DNA of 64,000 nucleotides from Epiperipatus broadwayi (GCA_028023455.1 JAQFVV010012422.1:9152337-9216336), one strand, 5' to 3'. Positions 22,750 through 35,682 are shown, counted from the stretch's first letter. The notes: a model not told the origin generated them from the letters alone. Translations and numbers: made by a program.

Positions 22750-25387
22750 AGGGAGAAAAAAGACATTAATACTAAAGTAACAGAATAGAATTAATATCAA
22801 ATCTTCATCATTAATTCTATCGAGTTCTCATCTAGTTTGAGCTAATCACTGTCACATCTGACATGAATTAAATCAGTAGTTACTATATTAAAAATAGTGA
22901 TTCCAAATATATCATAATAATGAAATCATCATCACTCCATTGACATTAAAAAATCAACTCACAAATTAGCCAATCATACTGAACCATTATCAAAATTTGG
23001 TGAACTGGACAGATACAATATATTACCTACTGTATTATTACAATATGTTAAATCTACTTTTCTATAAATCACATCATATAATGTAAACATTTATAAATTA
23101 TGAAAGATAAAGTATATTATTTTATACTCAGAAGAGATTGTTAATATGCATAATTCTTTTGTAAATTAATATATATATATCAAAATTTTTATATTTTTAT
23201 CAATGCAGCCCTCATCTCAGTTCCTCCACAATGTGGACACCCATTAGATCATAAGTTCAGACTACTCTCACTATGAAGAAGGTTTCAAACACCTACTCTC
23301 TAGACTCATGTAGATAGTTCAAGATGATTTTCTATTTATTTTTAGCACTTTGTGGAAGGGTGATAATCATTATTCTATAAAAGCAGATAGAAAACAGTAT
23401 CTTAATGATCATTCTATTTAATAAACATTGAGAGACAAATCTGTGTTTTGTGATTCTGTCAGAAATAAAAATATTTGAATCAACCTAATATGAAACAAAG
23501 CAAAAAAACCCTCTATCAGTTAAAAAGAAACTGTCCTCAATCTGTTACTCTGAAGTTCAAACTTCTCTTCATTTTATGAACATTTGATTGTGAAGTTACT
23601 TATTTAGCATATTCTTATTTTAAAAGTAAATCTTGATTAATTAAATTTTTTTTTAAATCACAGCTTTAAGATATAAAGTTAAATTATTTAGATCTTTTAT
23701 TTTTTTATCAGCATCTATTATGATGTGAGGATATAATTCATTGCTAAAATCTTTTAATTTGTACAGTAGTCTGTAGCCTGAAGTACCACACCTAATTTTG
23801 AGTTGCATCTATAATCTGTGCTCTCTCTAAGATGTTTGCAAATGTGCACATATAACTCACTGAGCCTGCACAACTGGTAAAGCACTGAATGCACAAAAAT
23901 TAAAATCTTTACATAAACACTCACACACAAAATAAATAAAAATAATCACACTGTAAAAACCCTACAGTAATGATGAATATAGTTAAGAACAGGACATTCT
24001 TAATTGTCCAAATAAATGATTAGAATGTAGAAATTTGCTTGCTAAATACATTTAAGAATAGCACTTACTAGAATTTGTACACAATGCCTAGATTGTAATT
24101 TTAAAGCCTTTTATGTGTTTCTGACTGACCATTGTTCATCAATGAATGAATGTCATTTCTATTTCAATTTATATGTTTGTTAGTAGTTCCAACATTTTAA
24201 AGTTAAAAACACCAGAAAATAGATAAAGTGTATTAGCAAAAGAAAATTACTAAATCTGAATGATTAATTATGATTGCTAAAACAAAAAGGGAATTTGCAT
24301 AGTGTTATTCATACAGAACTACATGAAACTTATGATGTAACAAAACAAAAGCTATACATGAAATTTTAATGAAATTGTGGGACAATCTTTGAAAATTATA
24401 TTTCAGAAAAGATATTTATTAAGTAAGTCTTAAATCAAAAGTATTTAGAAACTTAAAAAAAAAATCTGTTACTTCAAGCTAGATTGAGGAACTCTATACT
24501 AGAAAGTCCTGAATAAAATCTAAGAAGATAAATATTCTAATCCCAATAAAACAGTGTTTATTGATAGCATTTTTATAGCTATTAGAGTTAAATCTTTTAT
24601 ACTTATTGTTGCAAACCATTAAAGACATCTTTGTTAAGATGTGTATATAGTTAAAAAAGCTAGAGAAGTAAAAAATATGCTTTATATTTTTAGAAATTAT
24701 TGTTGAAAAAAATATAATACAGAAATTACTTTAACCGCTTTCACTATATCATGTGTCAAGGAAAGCAACATTGTTACTAGAACCGAATATTTTATAATTT
24801 TTTTAAAGATCTAGCTTGGCTTTGGATTACAAAATCCAAATACATAAAAATAATATTTTTTCTACAATAGCTGCAATGAAAGATTTATAAAAAAAAGAAT
24901 GTCAACATTAAAACAAATGGTTAATTTCACATTTAATGGGGTTTATATAATGCTAGGTTGAACTATGTAGCAGTTCATTCAAGAGGTGAAATCCCACAAT
25001 CAACTCAGGAACACCCTTTTACATATTGTGAAGACTTAGGAATTACTGACTGACAGGTGGAAAGGAAATAAATTGATAATGGTCATCAAAACTGTATTAA
25101 GAACTATATACATTACATCATATCAATTGACTTCAAAAACATAAATTTCAGCTAATTGTTGATCCTTCAAAATATGATTTTGAGACATTCAGACTTTTAA
25201 ATGATTCCAAAAAATTTTGCTTTGCAAGTTTTAGTTTTTTTCAGGAAGCAAAAGATACTGATAGCAATTTTGAAAATTGTTATAAGAACTATACGAGTAC
25301 ACAAGCAAGTGGCTTAGATTAAAAACATTTTGTTTAATCTGATAGCTTGATAGTATAACATGAGATAAATTATGGGAGCTGAAAGGA
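22750..25387. other. Gene-free stretch
   Basis: No coding or RNA gene supported. AT-rich, with short homopolymers only. Confidence 0.45.
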
Positions 25388-25490
25388 AGATGCATTTAGA
25401 TCTTAAAGTCCAAGTGCACTGTTCCAAGAACCAAAGCTCTTTACTGATAAAAACCGTAATCTTGAAATTAGTCTGGGGATTTTGAATAGG
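25388..25490. mobile_element. Family M right-arm fragment
   Basis: Reads like the right arm (TAGATCTTAAAGTCCAAGTG, ACCAAAGCTC, AATTAGTCTGGGGAT) with many changes. Both ends are lost. Confidence 0.55.
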
Positions 25491-26314
25491 AAAAAAGAGA
25501 ACAGAGATATGTCATCTGGCAACTATTATTGCTTTCTAAAGCCTACTGTAAGTGGCAAAAAGAGGGTCGAAAAGTATGCTACTAATATTACCCAATACTG
25601 AGTTGAGAATATTTCTGTGTATAGCAAGACTACAGTTAATATTTTTTAAAAAGTGATCAACATTTCAGAGAAAAAGCAAAAAAAATTATTTATTTTGAAC
25701 TAGCCCAATAATCACATTTAATTTACAGTATATAACATGCTGCATTACAACAAAACATTACATGGTTTTTTCTGATTACATTTAACATACATAGTATGTT
25801 CCAATGAAAATGTATCTCCATGTTATCTACATTGCCATCTTAAATCAATGCATGTATTACATATCGATATAGTTTAGACATTCACCACAAATGTTTTAAA
25901 GTATTAGCATGCCTGAATCATAAATGATATGACAGTGTGTTTCATACCTTCATGGATCATTTTCTCCCCAATGTCATAAAAATCTTACAAATAATTTGAA
26001 AACATTTTTGTGGCTTGTGTGCCATATACAGTATAAATCATTAATTAAAAACAAAATTTAATATTATAAACACCGTTTCATCATGGCTTAAGCTTTGAAG
26101 CACACTGTCAAATTTCATGCTATAACTCATGGTCCTGATATACTGGCATCTTAAAATTTTTGTGAATTGCTAAGCTATGTCAATCAGGAGTAGTATTGCA
26201 GATATCTTAAAGAAAACTATTTATCATTGTATATGCTTTAAATATTAATTAAGTAATATATTTCTCTGTTATGATGATAGTGCTGCATTCACATTTTCTG
26301 AGTAATTTTTTACC

Positions 26315-26560
26315 TAAACATCACATATCACCATCTCTTTATGCTAGCACATAACTGTTATTAATCAGGAAAAACTCTCCATACAGTTGGCACAGGGTGG
26401 CACTACTGTATGGAGAGTTTTGCCTGTTTAATTTCTTACCTATGGCCTTTAACAATGAGGAGCTTGGGATTGGCTATTATATTTGTAGAGTCATTCATTA
26501 TCCAGAAACTGATCTAAAGATATGATATAGTGCACCTAGTGTCCATCGATTACTTAGCAA
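26315..26560. mobile_element. Family M deletion derivative with adjoining arm remnant
   Basis: The outer end (AACATCACATATCACCATCT) and GAAAAACTCTCCATACAG are followed within 25 bp by the inverted CACTACTGTATGGAGAGTTT. This makes a short foldback that has lost nearly everything between the termini. Arm-like sequence (TATGGCCTTTAACAATGAGG) continues on the right. Confidence 0.65.
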
Positions 26561-27137
26561 ATAGATTATTTTTAAATGTACATTATTTAGTGTAAAATAT
26601 AAAATTTTCTATCATTGTTAAAATAAAAATCTTAAGTTAAACTTTTGTCATAATTTTTTGCTTTTTTATTATAGAAACATGTTTTAAATTAAAGCCACTA
26701 AAGATGTTTTAATTTTTTTATGATCTTAACTTCTACTATAGAGAATTAATTAAGTAAAGCAATTTACGAATTGTTGCTATGGGTTTTATATTAGTTACTG
26801 AAACTAAGTTTTCTGTTTTAATATCTCACCCTATTTTGCAGCTTTTAATTATGACCACCAGTTTAAATATATGTCAATATTCAATCTGCTTAAAAAAAAT
26901 TGAAGTATTTACAAAAATTTTTCTAATTACAATAAAAAAATTTGGGATTTCTTTTATTTATTTCCTGAATATTGCTTGTTAACGTTCTCTGTAATGATTT
27001 AATTGTACTTGTTTTTTTTTTTATGTAAAAACTTTATTTATTAAATGAAAAGATATGTATAATTTATAATCATATATTGGATTGTTTCCATGATCTATTT
27101 GATTTTTTTTTTTTAGAAAAATGCAAACCTTATTAAA
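26561..27137. other. Gene-free stretch
   Basis: An open frame of 67 codons (26779-26982) is AT-rich with no recognisable motif and is not called. Confidence 0.4.
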
Positions 27138-27262
27138 TAATATTTACTGAGGCTGTAACCTCAAGAATATGCGTGTAAAATGCGATAGTAGGGACCTCTA
27201 CAGGTGTTTAACCACAAGCTTATGCATATTCTCAAGGTTACAGCCTCAGTAAATATTACTTA
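27138..27262. repeat. Snapback hairpin, arms about 37 bp
   Basis: TTTACTGAGGCTGTAACCTC on the left is matched by its complement GGTTACAGCCTCAGTAAA on the right, extending to AATATGC / GCATATT. There are two mismatches and a loop of about 50 bp. It resembles the other snapback insertions in overall form, but no host element shows its target site. Confidence 0.6.
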
Positions 27263-27390
27263 TGTAATCAATGTGTGTTTAATAAATTTATAATTAAAAC
27301 CTTATTAAAATATATTCACCATACTTTAGTATAGAAGACATTTTGATTAATGTTATCTTTTTTCTTCTTGAAACATTGTGTTCTATACTT

Positions 27391-27499
27391 TTTTTTTTTA
27401 AGTGTCATAGCATCAGCCGGGATGCGAACCCGCAACCCGGGCAACTGCCTGCAAGTGCAAGGCAGTCGCGCTGACCTCTCGACCACCAATGCAAGACTA
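27391..27499 (-). mobile_element. tRNA-headed SINE with target duplication
   Basis: Same family as 81-178. On the minus strand it has the box-A-like GGTCGAGAGGTCAGC and box-B-like GCGGGTTCGCATCCC, then GATGCTATGACAC and an A tail. Direct repeats TTCTATACTT flank it at 27381-27390 and 27500-27509, as expected for LINE-assisted insertion. Confidence 0.85.
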
Positions 27500-28465
27500 T
27501 TCTATACTTACTTGTACTATTATTAATTAACACTTGAATGTATTTGGGAAACAATTTTTATAAAAACATTTAACAATTTCTTTAGACGATGAAGAGTGTT
27601 CATCCCATAACTATGAATAAAATGCTATCACAAAACTTTAGACATATAATATATATAATATTTACATAATTTGACATAAATAATTAGAACATCATTTTGA
27701 TTAAAAACAATTTCAAAAATATCGATTATTCTATGAACCAAAAATAAATTAAAATCATTAGGAAAATGTCTTGTGAAGACACAATGACTTTTACAGCATA
27801 ATGGTAGATGGGAACTTTGGTAAAATTAGTTCATTTAGCTTTTCAAGGGTAATAGATTCAAAAATTTTCTGAGCAATAACTTTTAGAGTAATTAATTACA
27901 TTTCAATTAACTATTAAGGACTAATGTTATTTAAAGAACTCTTTTGAAATAAAAGATAATGGTTTGTTTAAGGAATTGGATAGTCAATTGGGCAAAACAC
28001 ATGAAAAATTAAAGAAATGATTTAGCATACAGATTTGTAATATTAACAGTAATTGGATCAATTGTATGCATGGTATGTTGTTTTGAGACAGGAACTTTCA
28101 TTGGCAATTTTAATACATGACATGATTAGAAGAGATCAGCAGATCTTAATGTATTAATGATAATGTTAGAGATATCATCTAAATATTAAGTTGAAATCAC
28201 TGGGAATAGTTCATTCATTAAATAAAAATTACAATAGCTGACACATCTCATTTAACTACTTTTAATGCTTTATTTAAATTAGATTTTGTTTTCATAATAT
28301 GATATATTGTATATATCTGATAGCATTTTTTTGTTCTTTGAAATGATCACAAATTGGTATTGATTTTGTAACCTCCTACGTATCGCATACTGCAGCAAAT
28401 GCATTTATATTATACACAAATATCTAATATTTTATAGTATCTTGTTATTTAAAAGATAAAGTCAA
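27500..28465. other. Gene-free stretch
   Basis: Nothing recognisable; AT-rich. Confidence 0.45.
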
Positions 28466-28574
28466 GTGTTGTTAGTCGGGAGATCAGCGCAAGTGACTTG
28501 CAAGCAAGCAGTTGATTGCAGACGATTGTTGCGGGTTCGCCTCTCGGCGATGCTATGACATATGGAAAAAAAAA
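28466..28574 (+). mobile_element. tRNA-headed SINE
   Basis: Plus-strand copy of the short SINE: TTAGTCGGGAGATCAGCGC, later GCGGGTTCGCCTCTCGGC, GATGCTATGACA and nine A. The sequence AAAGTC occurs on both sides and may be a short target duplication. The internal part is closer to the copies at 29946 and 35569 than to 81. Confidence 0.8.
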
Positions 28575-29152
28575 GAAAGTCTCAGGAATGTAGAAATTGA
28601 TCACATGATTGCTGATCGAAACACTGATTATAATATATTTACCTCTGATGAAGAAGATTTAAATATTTACAAGCAATGAATCCAAAACTGCATTGTGTAA
28701 ATATTTATATGGCCCCTTACATATCAATTATTGTGTAAATATTTATATGGTCCCTTACATATCAATTAGCAGTTTTGTTAACAATTTCTCTATACAATCA
28801 CTTTCTATATATAACATCCCTTAAGAATATATTTCTCCGGTAGAGCTAAAGGTCATATCGCATACAAAATCTCTTTACTTTTACAATCGGCAAAGAATTT
28901 TATCACTTGACTAATTTATTTAAATATTCATTTGCTGACTAGTATGACCATCATGATCAATTACGAGCTAGTTGTCTAAAAGAAAAAATCGGTATTGAAA
29001 AAGCCTAGCTGTGTCTATAATTTAACCCCCCCCTCTCCTCTAAGATTTACTAGTATGGATTCGAGTCTTAGTTATAAGTATAGCAAAAAGTGCCCTAACC
29101 AATATATTCTAAACATTTTAAAAAAATATAATTTACAAATTATTACATAGTG
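28575..29152. other. Gene-free stretch with a short tandem repeat
   Basis: A segment of about 40 bp, starting TTGTGTAAATATTTATATGG, is repeated in tandem near 28695 and 28731. No gene. Confidence 0.5.
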
Positions 29153-29270
29153 CGCTGCGTTGTTTGGAGCAGTGGTAGAACGCAGTCGGTGCTCGGGTCG
29201 ATTCCTGTTCTGGACATGTGGCACTCGAACTGCTGGCGATCTCTGAAATAATAAAGCGATTCTATTATTT
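29153..29270 (+). mobile_element. tRNA-like SINE head of a second type
   Basis: TGGAGCAGTGGTAGAACGC (box A candidate) and GGGTCGATTCCTG (box B candidate) are about 30 bp apart, followed by a short body. It is unlike the ATGCTATGACA family. Single copy here. Confidence 0.5.
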
Positions 29271-29789
29271 TTTTTATTACAGTATTTTAAACAAATTAAT
29301 TGTAACAGATTAGATTCTGAATTTTTTAAACAGAACATTTCTTGTTTTGTTTTTTATTACAATTATCCAGATTCTTATAATATATTTGCAAATAAATACA
29401 TGGCTTTATATGTGAGCGGAATTTTTTTTTTTGCAAAACTAATATTTTCATATATCAGCCAAATTCTACGGTCATAAAATCTATTTCGTCTGCGATGCGA
29501 TGTATTGTTGTTATTTCTCCAAATCTTAAGTGAGAGTGATACAACCTTCTACTCTTCTCTGTAACATTGCAAAAGTCTAGCCCAAAAAAAAATCCATCTA
29601 TTAATTACTTTTTTAAAAAATTATTTTTTCTAATGTCATTAGCGAAATTGTAAAACCAATCAACTAATAAATCAAACAGGTATATTGATTTACATTGAGA
29701 AAATACGAGAAATTTTAATTTTCTAATTATTTAAATTGGAAAGCGGGGGGAATTGGAAATATTAAAAAAAAAAACCTTTTATAATTATC

Positions 29790-29934
29790 AGTTGATTACA
29801 GGATAAAGGTCTATCACTGCTTTTAATTCAGTTTGTCCGATTCATGGATTTTCCAAGTCACTACAACAAATGTTCTTATCTCGTTTGTCTCATGTGATCT
29901 CTCTCTCTCTTACAATACCTTGGAATATATATTT
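29790..29934 (-). mobile_element. RTE 3' end fragment
   Basis: The minus-strand 3' terminal sequence of the RTE family (compare TTATCAATCCACTGCAGGAT at 18205), here TTATCAGTTGATTACAGGAT and onward to the Q-C-K-R-type segment. It is highly decayed and cut on its 5' side by a SINE. Confidence 0.55.
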
Positions 29935-29945
29935 TATATGTTTTT

Positions 29946-30053
29946 CTTCTTATATCATAGCATCAGCCAGGAGGCGAACCCGCAACACCGTCTGCAACCA
30001 GCTGCTTGCTTGCAAGGCGGCTGCGTTGACCCCTCGGCTAACAATGCTTGACA
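29946..30053 (-). mobile_element. tRNA-headed SINE with target duplication
   Basis: Short-SINE copy containing CATAGCATCAGCCAGGAGGC and GGCGAACCCGCAACA. It is flanked by the 11-bp direct repeat TATATGTTTTT at 29935-29945 and 30054-30064. It inserted at the edge of the RTE fragment. Confidence 0.85.
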
Positions 30054-30180
30054 TATATGTTTTTACATATGTACAAAACACATTTTGACAAAACAGCTAC
30101 CATATATATATATAAAACTTCTCTATCCAAAGATAGATTGAAATAATAGTCATTTAAATACTGTGAGTAATTGATAACCA

Positions 30181-30633
30181 TTGATGGCAGATAGTCATTA
30201 TACGGACTTCCTATTGAAATCGAACCTGCATGCCCTCCCAACAAATGCCTTCCTCCACTATAAAAGGGGGCAAGATATTGACCCTAATTGCACATTGTGT
30301 CAAAGACAGGAAGAGACTACCGATCACTTCCTCTTCGAATGCACAACTTTGAACAATTTAAAAACTCATTTTCAACAAAACATGACAAGAAATCAAATTG
30401 AAATGAACCTCAAGACAGCAATTGAAAAGGGCATATTCTCTGAGATCCGGCTTTCGGCCATAATTAACTTTTCCATCTGGGCATTGCGCTGTAAGCTGGT
30501 GTTCCAGGCTGAGACCTTAAATAATATATTCACAGCGTTTTGCCAAATACTAAACAAGGAAAGGGATAGAGATATGCGCATTGCTGACCCCTTCACAGCT
30601 GCACAAACCTGGGACTCCATTGCAATTGGATAG
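30181..30633 (+). pseudogene. 5'-truncated LINE C-terminal domain with CCHC finger
   Basis: 150 open codons. Residues 37-54 carry C-x2-C-x8-H-x4-C (C37, C40, H49, C54) in the context DPNCTLCQRQEETTDHFLFE. This is the cysteine-histidine motif at the C-terminus of several LINE polyproteins (I, Jockey and CR1-like groups). The preceding LPTNAFLHYKRG is also typical. No reverse transcriptase lies upstream, so this is the 3' part left by 5' truncation. The frame is intact to its stop at 30631-30633, suggesting a fairly recent insertion. Codon composition is richer in GC than the surroundings. The motif matches that at 16715-16987 in spacing, but the sequences differ. Confidence 0.75.
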
Positions 30634-31229
30634 AGCTCCCCGCAACTTTGCTGTTTATTGGGTGGCTGTTGCTTTTCATCATTTCATAAAACTCAAACAC
30701 GGATATTAATACTACCTACTAACAGCATCTCATTTTAATCTTCCCTGCTATGAACTTTAGACAAATTGGGTTTCTATGGTCTATTTTTGGAACAACAAAC
30801 AAGTCACAAAAGTTTCCTGTGCAAACATTAACTCAAATATATCCTTTTTTTATTTGCATGCTATTTCATAATCATTTACTTGTTTTTTTTTTTTTTACTT
30901 TTTGGTCTGTATTTCTATGGTCTAAATGTACAATAAATTTGGTTTTTGAAAGATTATACGTCATCATTTACGATTTATTCTAGCGTCTTAAAATTTAGAG
31001 CTATCTGAAAAAATAAAATCTTTCCATATATTATTAATAATGGATGCTTTTTATATGTATGCCTATTGTAGACATATATATATACTTTAAAAATGTTACT
31101 ATGTCATACGTTATATGATTCCACGAAACAATTGCTTAGCGAGGTTAATAGATTGAAAGAGATGAGACTAGAAAAAGAGTGAATCCATTGTTTTAGTAGA
31201 AAAAATTCACTCTGTTTACTCTAAATATT
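30634..31229. other. LINE 3' tail and gene-free stretch
   Basis: The first 100 bp or so may be the 3' untranslated part of the LINE fragment. The rest is AT-rich, with no feature. Confidence 0.4.
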
Positions 31230-32600
31230 ATATTAAAACAAGAAAAACTCTCTATACGTGCTGCCACTCAGTACAAGCCAGGGTAATCAATGGATGCCAA
31301 AAGGTTTGTGCATAAAATCCTCATCCAGCGACTACTCATCCAATATCCCCAGACTAGTTTTTGGCTTATGTCCGTCAGTGAGGAGCCTTGAATCTGAGAG
31401 CACTGCACCTAGATCGTAGGATCTAATGCAACCCTTCAGCAGCCATCTTTTATCTCTACTTAACTACTAAACTATGAGACATAATATTTTCAATTCAAGC
31501 TCATCAGCCTATATAGTCATTTAGGTCTGAACTCAGTTCAGTACCCATACATTTTGGTGTCTTTGGTTTTTTAATAACCATAGCCACTACTATTCTATTA
31601 GGAAAAATTGGTTTTAAGACAATAAACTTCACATGATCACCATTTCTCATGATTGCTCTTAACTGTTATTAAAGCAGGCAAAACTCTCTATACAGTAGTG
31701 CCACACGGTGCAAGCCAGAGTAATCAATGTATGTCAGAAGACTTGTGCATAAAATCCCCATCTAGTGCCTATTTATTTAATATCCCCAGACTAGTTTCCG
31801 GCTTGTGGCCTTCATCAGTGAGGGGCCTTGTATCTGAGAGCACTGCACCTATATCTTAGGGTCTAATGCATCCCTACAGCAGCTACCTTTTATCTCTACT
31901 TAACTACTAAACCATGAGACTCAAATTGAAACATTATATTTTAAATCCAAACTCATCACCTATATAGTCATATAGGTCTGAACTCAGTTCAGTACCTATA
32001 CATTTTGGTGTTTTTGGTTTTTTAATAATCATAGCCACCACTATCCTACTAAGCAGGATTGGTTTTAAGCCAACAAACATCACATGATCACCATTTCTTA
32101 ACTGTTATTAAAACAGGCAAAACTCTCTATATGTATTGTCACTCAGTGCAAGCCAGAGAAGTCCTGCCTAATAAGATAGTGGTGGCTATGGTTATCAAAG
32201 AACCAAAGACACCAAAATGTATAGGTACTGAATTGAGTTCAGACCTATATGACTATATAGGCTGATGAGCTTGGATTGAAAATATGTTTTGAATTTGTCT
32301 CATAGTTTAGTAGTTTTAAGTAGAGATAAAAGGTGGTTCTAAGGTCTAAGTGCAGTGCTCTCAGATCCAAGGCTTCTCGCTGACAAAGGCCACAAACCAG
32401 AAACTATTCTGGGGATATTGGATGAGTAGGCACTAGATGGGGATTTTAAGCACAAGCCTTCTGGCATCCATTGATTACTCTGGCTTGCACTGAGTGGCAA
32501 TAAGTATAGAGAGTTTTCCCTGTTTTAATAACAGTTAAAAGCAAGCATAATAAATGATGATCATGTGATGTTTATTGGCTTAAAACCAATCCTGCCTATT
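31230..32600. mobile_element. Cluster of three family M elements
   Basis: Three family M units lie end to end: about 31230-31610 (left arm to past the centre), 31613-32060 (outer end CTTCACATGATCACCATTTC to past the centre) and 32063-32600. The last is the most complete. It starts CATCACATGATCACCATTTC, has the central GTACTGAATTGAGTTCAGAC and ends with GATGATCATGTGATGTTTAT, the complement of its start. A GGTTTTAAGCCAACAAA / TTTATTGGCTTAAAACC pair lies just outside the third unit, so the arms may extend further than in other copies. Repeated insertion into the same sequence, or unequal exchange, could explain the array. Confidence 0.75.
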
Positions 32601-33789
32601 ATTATATATTGTAGGCTTTATTAATCACTGGATAACAGATTGTAGTATTTTGTTAACATCCATAAACTAATGTCTGGTTAGTCATGTTTACAATATGTTG
32701 CCTAGAGTAACATATTTAGAATGAATTTCTCTTTCTCAAAACTTATAATTAATGCAAGCAGAGTAAGTCATGTAATATTAATTTAAGGATTTATATTAAA
32801 TATGTCTCCACAATAAGTAATCATTTAATAATGTTATAATTCCATGAGTATTAGTCTTGGTTCAGATTCCAATGTTGTTACACCATCTGGAGAGAAGATT
32901 AACCATAAGATTAACCAATGCAACCGAGAAATAATACAATTGCTTATCTAATTCACATTTATGCACTGCAGTGAATAATATTTACTTCATTATACATCTT
33001 CAGCAATGAAGGTATTTTAAAAAAGCTAACAGAATTAAAAAAAAAAAAATTAATGTAGATTTAAGACATCTCTACAATGGAAAGTTGAACAATTAACAAT
33101 AAATGACATATTTGTTTAAAATTAACAATAAAAAATAAAATTGAAGCTTAATATAAATAAAATATATTTTGTCTACATTTTGACCAGATTAATTTCAATA
33201 ATAATTAAGCTTCTCCTATCTGAATACTGGTACTTAATGATTATTCTGTGCAATTATCTTTTCAAATAACTCCTTATCTAATAAAGATATTTCCTCAAAG
33301 TTCACTATTTGCATTGATATTTCTTTGATATGTATTTAGATAACTTGATCAAATAATTGGAATAATAATAGAAGATCTTACCACTATATCTTAATGTTTT
33401 ATCTATTTTCTTTGCTGATGATCTCTTATTAAGCTTTAGAAACTTCACGAACATTTGTGTGTTTTTAAAATATTAGATAACATCTAATTCAATATGAGAT
33501 CCTTATTATAACAGTAATTTTCATCATTATGGCAATTCTCCATAAGAAAACTTCAGTCCAACTTAAAAAATATGCTGTCATTATTTACAGACATTCTGTC
33601 TGATCTTTTAAAAAGTATTTTATGTCATCACTTAAATCAACTATTATTTATTAAATTTTATAATAGAATTTATAACTGCATAATGGAAACTTAGATTATT
33701 TTTGGTGTTTCACTTGTTTGTTACAATACCTGATCACATCTAATTATCATTAAATATTTGAAATGCAGGAACTCTTCACATACCTGGAG
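32601..33789. other. Gene-free stretch
   Basis: AT-rich, no supported feature. Confidence 0.45.
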
Positions 33790-34200
33790 CCTAGTTGTAA
33801 ATATAGGGGATTTGAACTCAGACTTTCAAGTACCCATCAACTATCCACACTATCTCATACCACTGATACACATGACCACACACACGGACAGATAAATAAT
33901 CAAAATTTTTAATGGTATGGATGGCTGAAGAGTTGGAGATTGGAGTGGATTGAAGCCTGTCCATTAAAGTATGAAGATTTGCTATCTTAATATAAATTGA
34001 ACACTGATTATATATGTATGGGAAATGATAACCTAGACCAACTGTTGAGTACTGGTTTAGCACGAAATACTTATATTGGTGATTATTTATCTTTTTTATT
34101 GTGTGTGGTCATGTGTATCAGTGGTATGATAGTATGGATAGTTGATGGGTACTTGAAAGTCTGAGTTCAAATTCCCTATATTTCTAATTATCACTAGTAG
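33790..34200. mobile_element. Family N foldback element
   Basis: Arms of about 105 bp are inverted copies. The left arm (33799-33905) contains TTTGAACTCAGACTTTCAAG, ACTGATACACATGACC and GATAAATAATC. The right arm (34080-34185) holds their complements (GATTATTTATC, GGTCATGTGTATCAGT, CTTGAAAGTCTGAGTTCAAA). Between them lies sequence shared with 38880-39060 in reverse orientation (GGATGGCTGAAGAGTTGGAG, GATTTGCTATCTTAATA). The TTGAACTC ends look like tRNA box B. No coding sequence. Confidence 0.7.
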
Positions 34201-34489
34201 CTTTTTATAAATTAATATGGCCACTTTAATTCTGAAAAGAGAGAAAAATACATAGAAACAAAAATTACAAAACTAGAAAAGAGTTTAAGCAAAAAAAGTT
34301 TGAAATAAGAATTGCTGCATGCATAATTATGGAAATATCATGACTCAAGCACATTTCTCTGCATGAGGCTCATGGTGATTGAAGAATCATCTAATAATCT
34401 ATGTAAGTGAAGATAGTAAGCTAAAAAAATGATGAGAGAGACAAATTAACAAATTGGTTTTAAAATGTTTGTATTAATTATTCAGAGAC

Positions 34490-34735
34490 CAAATGAATCT
34501 GGTCTGGAGATATTGATAAAAGAAATTATAATAGTTGGATAATTGAAATTTTAAATTGAATTCCAAGAGATCGTTATGGATACAGAAAAAGACTATATGA
34601 GAGATGGATAGATGAACAGATTGTGATGTGGAGAAGATTGTAGAGATTGGAGTAAGTGGATTAAATTTAGAAAGATCTTCAGCACACAATACATTGATAA
34701 CGGATGAAAATTATAATGATGATTAAGCATTGCAG
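34490..34735 (+). mobile_element. RTE 3' end fragment
   Basis: Plus-strand C-terminal remnant of the RTE family, with decayed AA.R.NR.. then LNSKRSL-like and RWMDE-like readings. It ends in the ATTGATAACGGATGAAAATT region followed by ATGATGATT, the reduced (TGA)n tail. Confidence 0.65.
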
Positions 34736-35568
34736 TATTATATTAAGAAGACAATACTTTTCATTGAGCTTTTATTCAGTCATAAATATTTTTTTATTTC
34801 TTAAATTAAGACAAAAAATCTAAAACGAATTAAATATATGAAAAACATTTAAGGAATTCATTAATCAATGAATTGAAAAAAAAATGCAGTGAAATTCATA
34901 TTGTTCATAAGTTATTTTTAATGAATTTACAAAACAACAACAACAATAATAAAATAAATGAAATTCCAAGGAAAAATAAATAAAGTAGTCACAAATGTGT
35001 ATGCAAAATTTAGAACTTTTAAAATATATATATATAACAATGCAACTTTTATTTACATGTCAAAGCTCTTCTATATATATATAAATAACTTTATTAATAA
35101 AAATATAAAACCATGTCCAATTATATAATTATTGAAATATTTAGGACTTCAACTATTCATCTATTATCATCTCTTCTAAAAATATATCCAGTCCCATTCC
35201 ATTTCAATTTCTTAGATTCTTTCAATGATGTCAGTCTCACCCATGTATTTCATTTTTGATCTCTTCTTGTTATCTTAACATACATCTCTCCATACTTTAC
35301 TGAGCAACTGAAGTTTCTGAATTGTTCATTTATTAAGCATCCAAGTCTCAGATCCATAAGTAAGTACTTCTCTATTACAAACTTTCCTTTTCAAACACAT
35401 ATGCATATTTCCTTTTATACACTAGATTCAAGTTTCCCTTTATAATTAATTTCATCCATAATGTTTCCATCTGTATTAATAATCTAACCAAAGTATTTAT
35501 AATTGTTAACTGTTAATTCATGATTAGAGAATCCATTCAACATTACTTTAAATTTTTTAATATTTATC

Positions 35569-35682
35569 CTTTTTTTTTATATGTCATAGCATTGGCCAGG
35601 AGGCGAACCCGCAACAATCGTCTGCAGCCAACTGCTTGCTTGCAAGGCGGCTGCGCTGACCTCTCGGCTAACAACACTTGAC
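35569..35682 (-). mobile_element. tRNA-headed SINE inside an RTE copy
   Basis: Short-SINE family (CATAGCATTGGCCAGGAGGC, GCGAACCCGCAACAA, CTGACCTCTCGGC). RTE sequence continues on both sides. TTTATC at 35563-35568 and 35683-35688 is the likely target duplication. Confidence 0.85.

Noticed and set aside
26779-26982. 67-codon hydrophobic ORF
   Set aside because: AT-rich composition yields Phe/Ile/Leu-rich frames throughout the window; no conserved feature.
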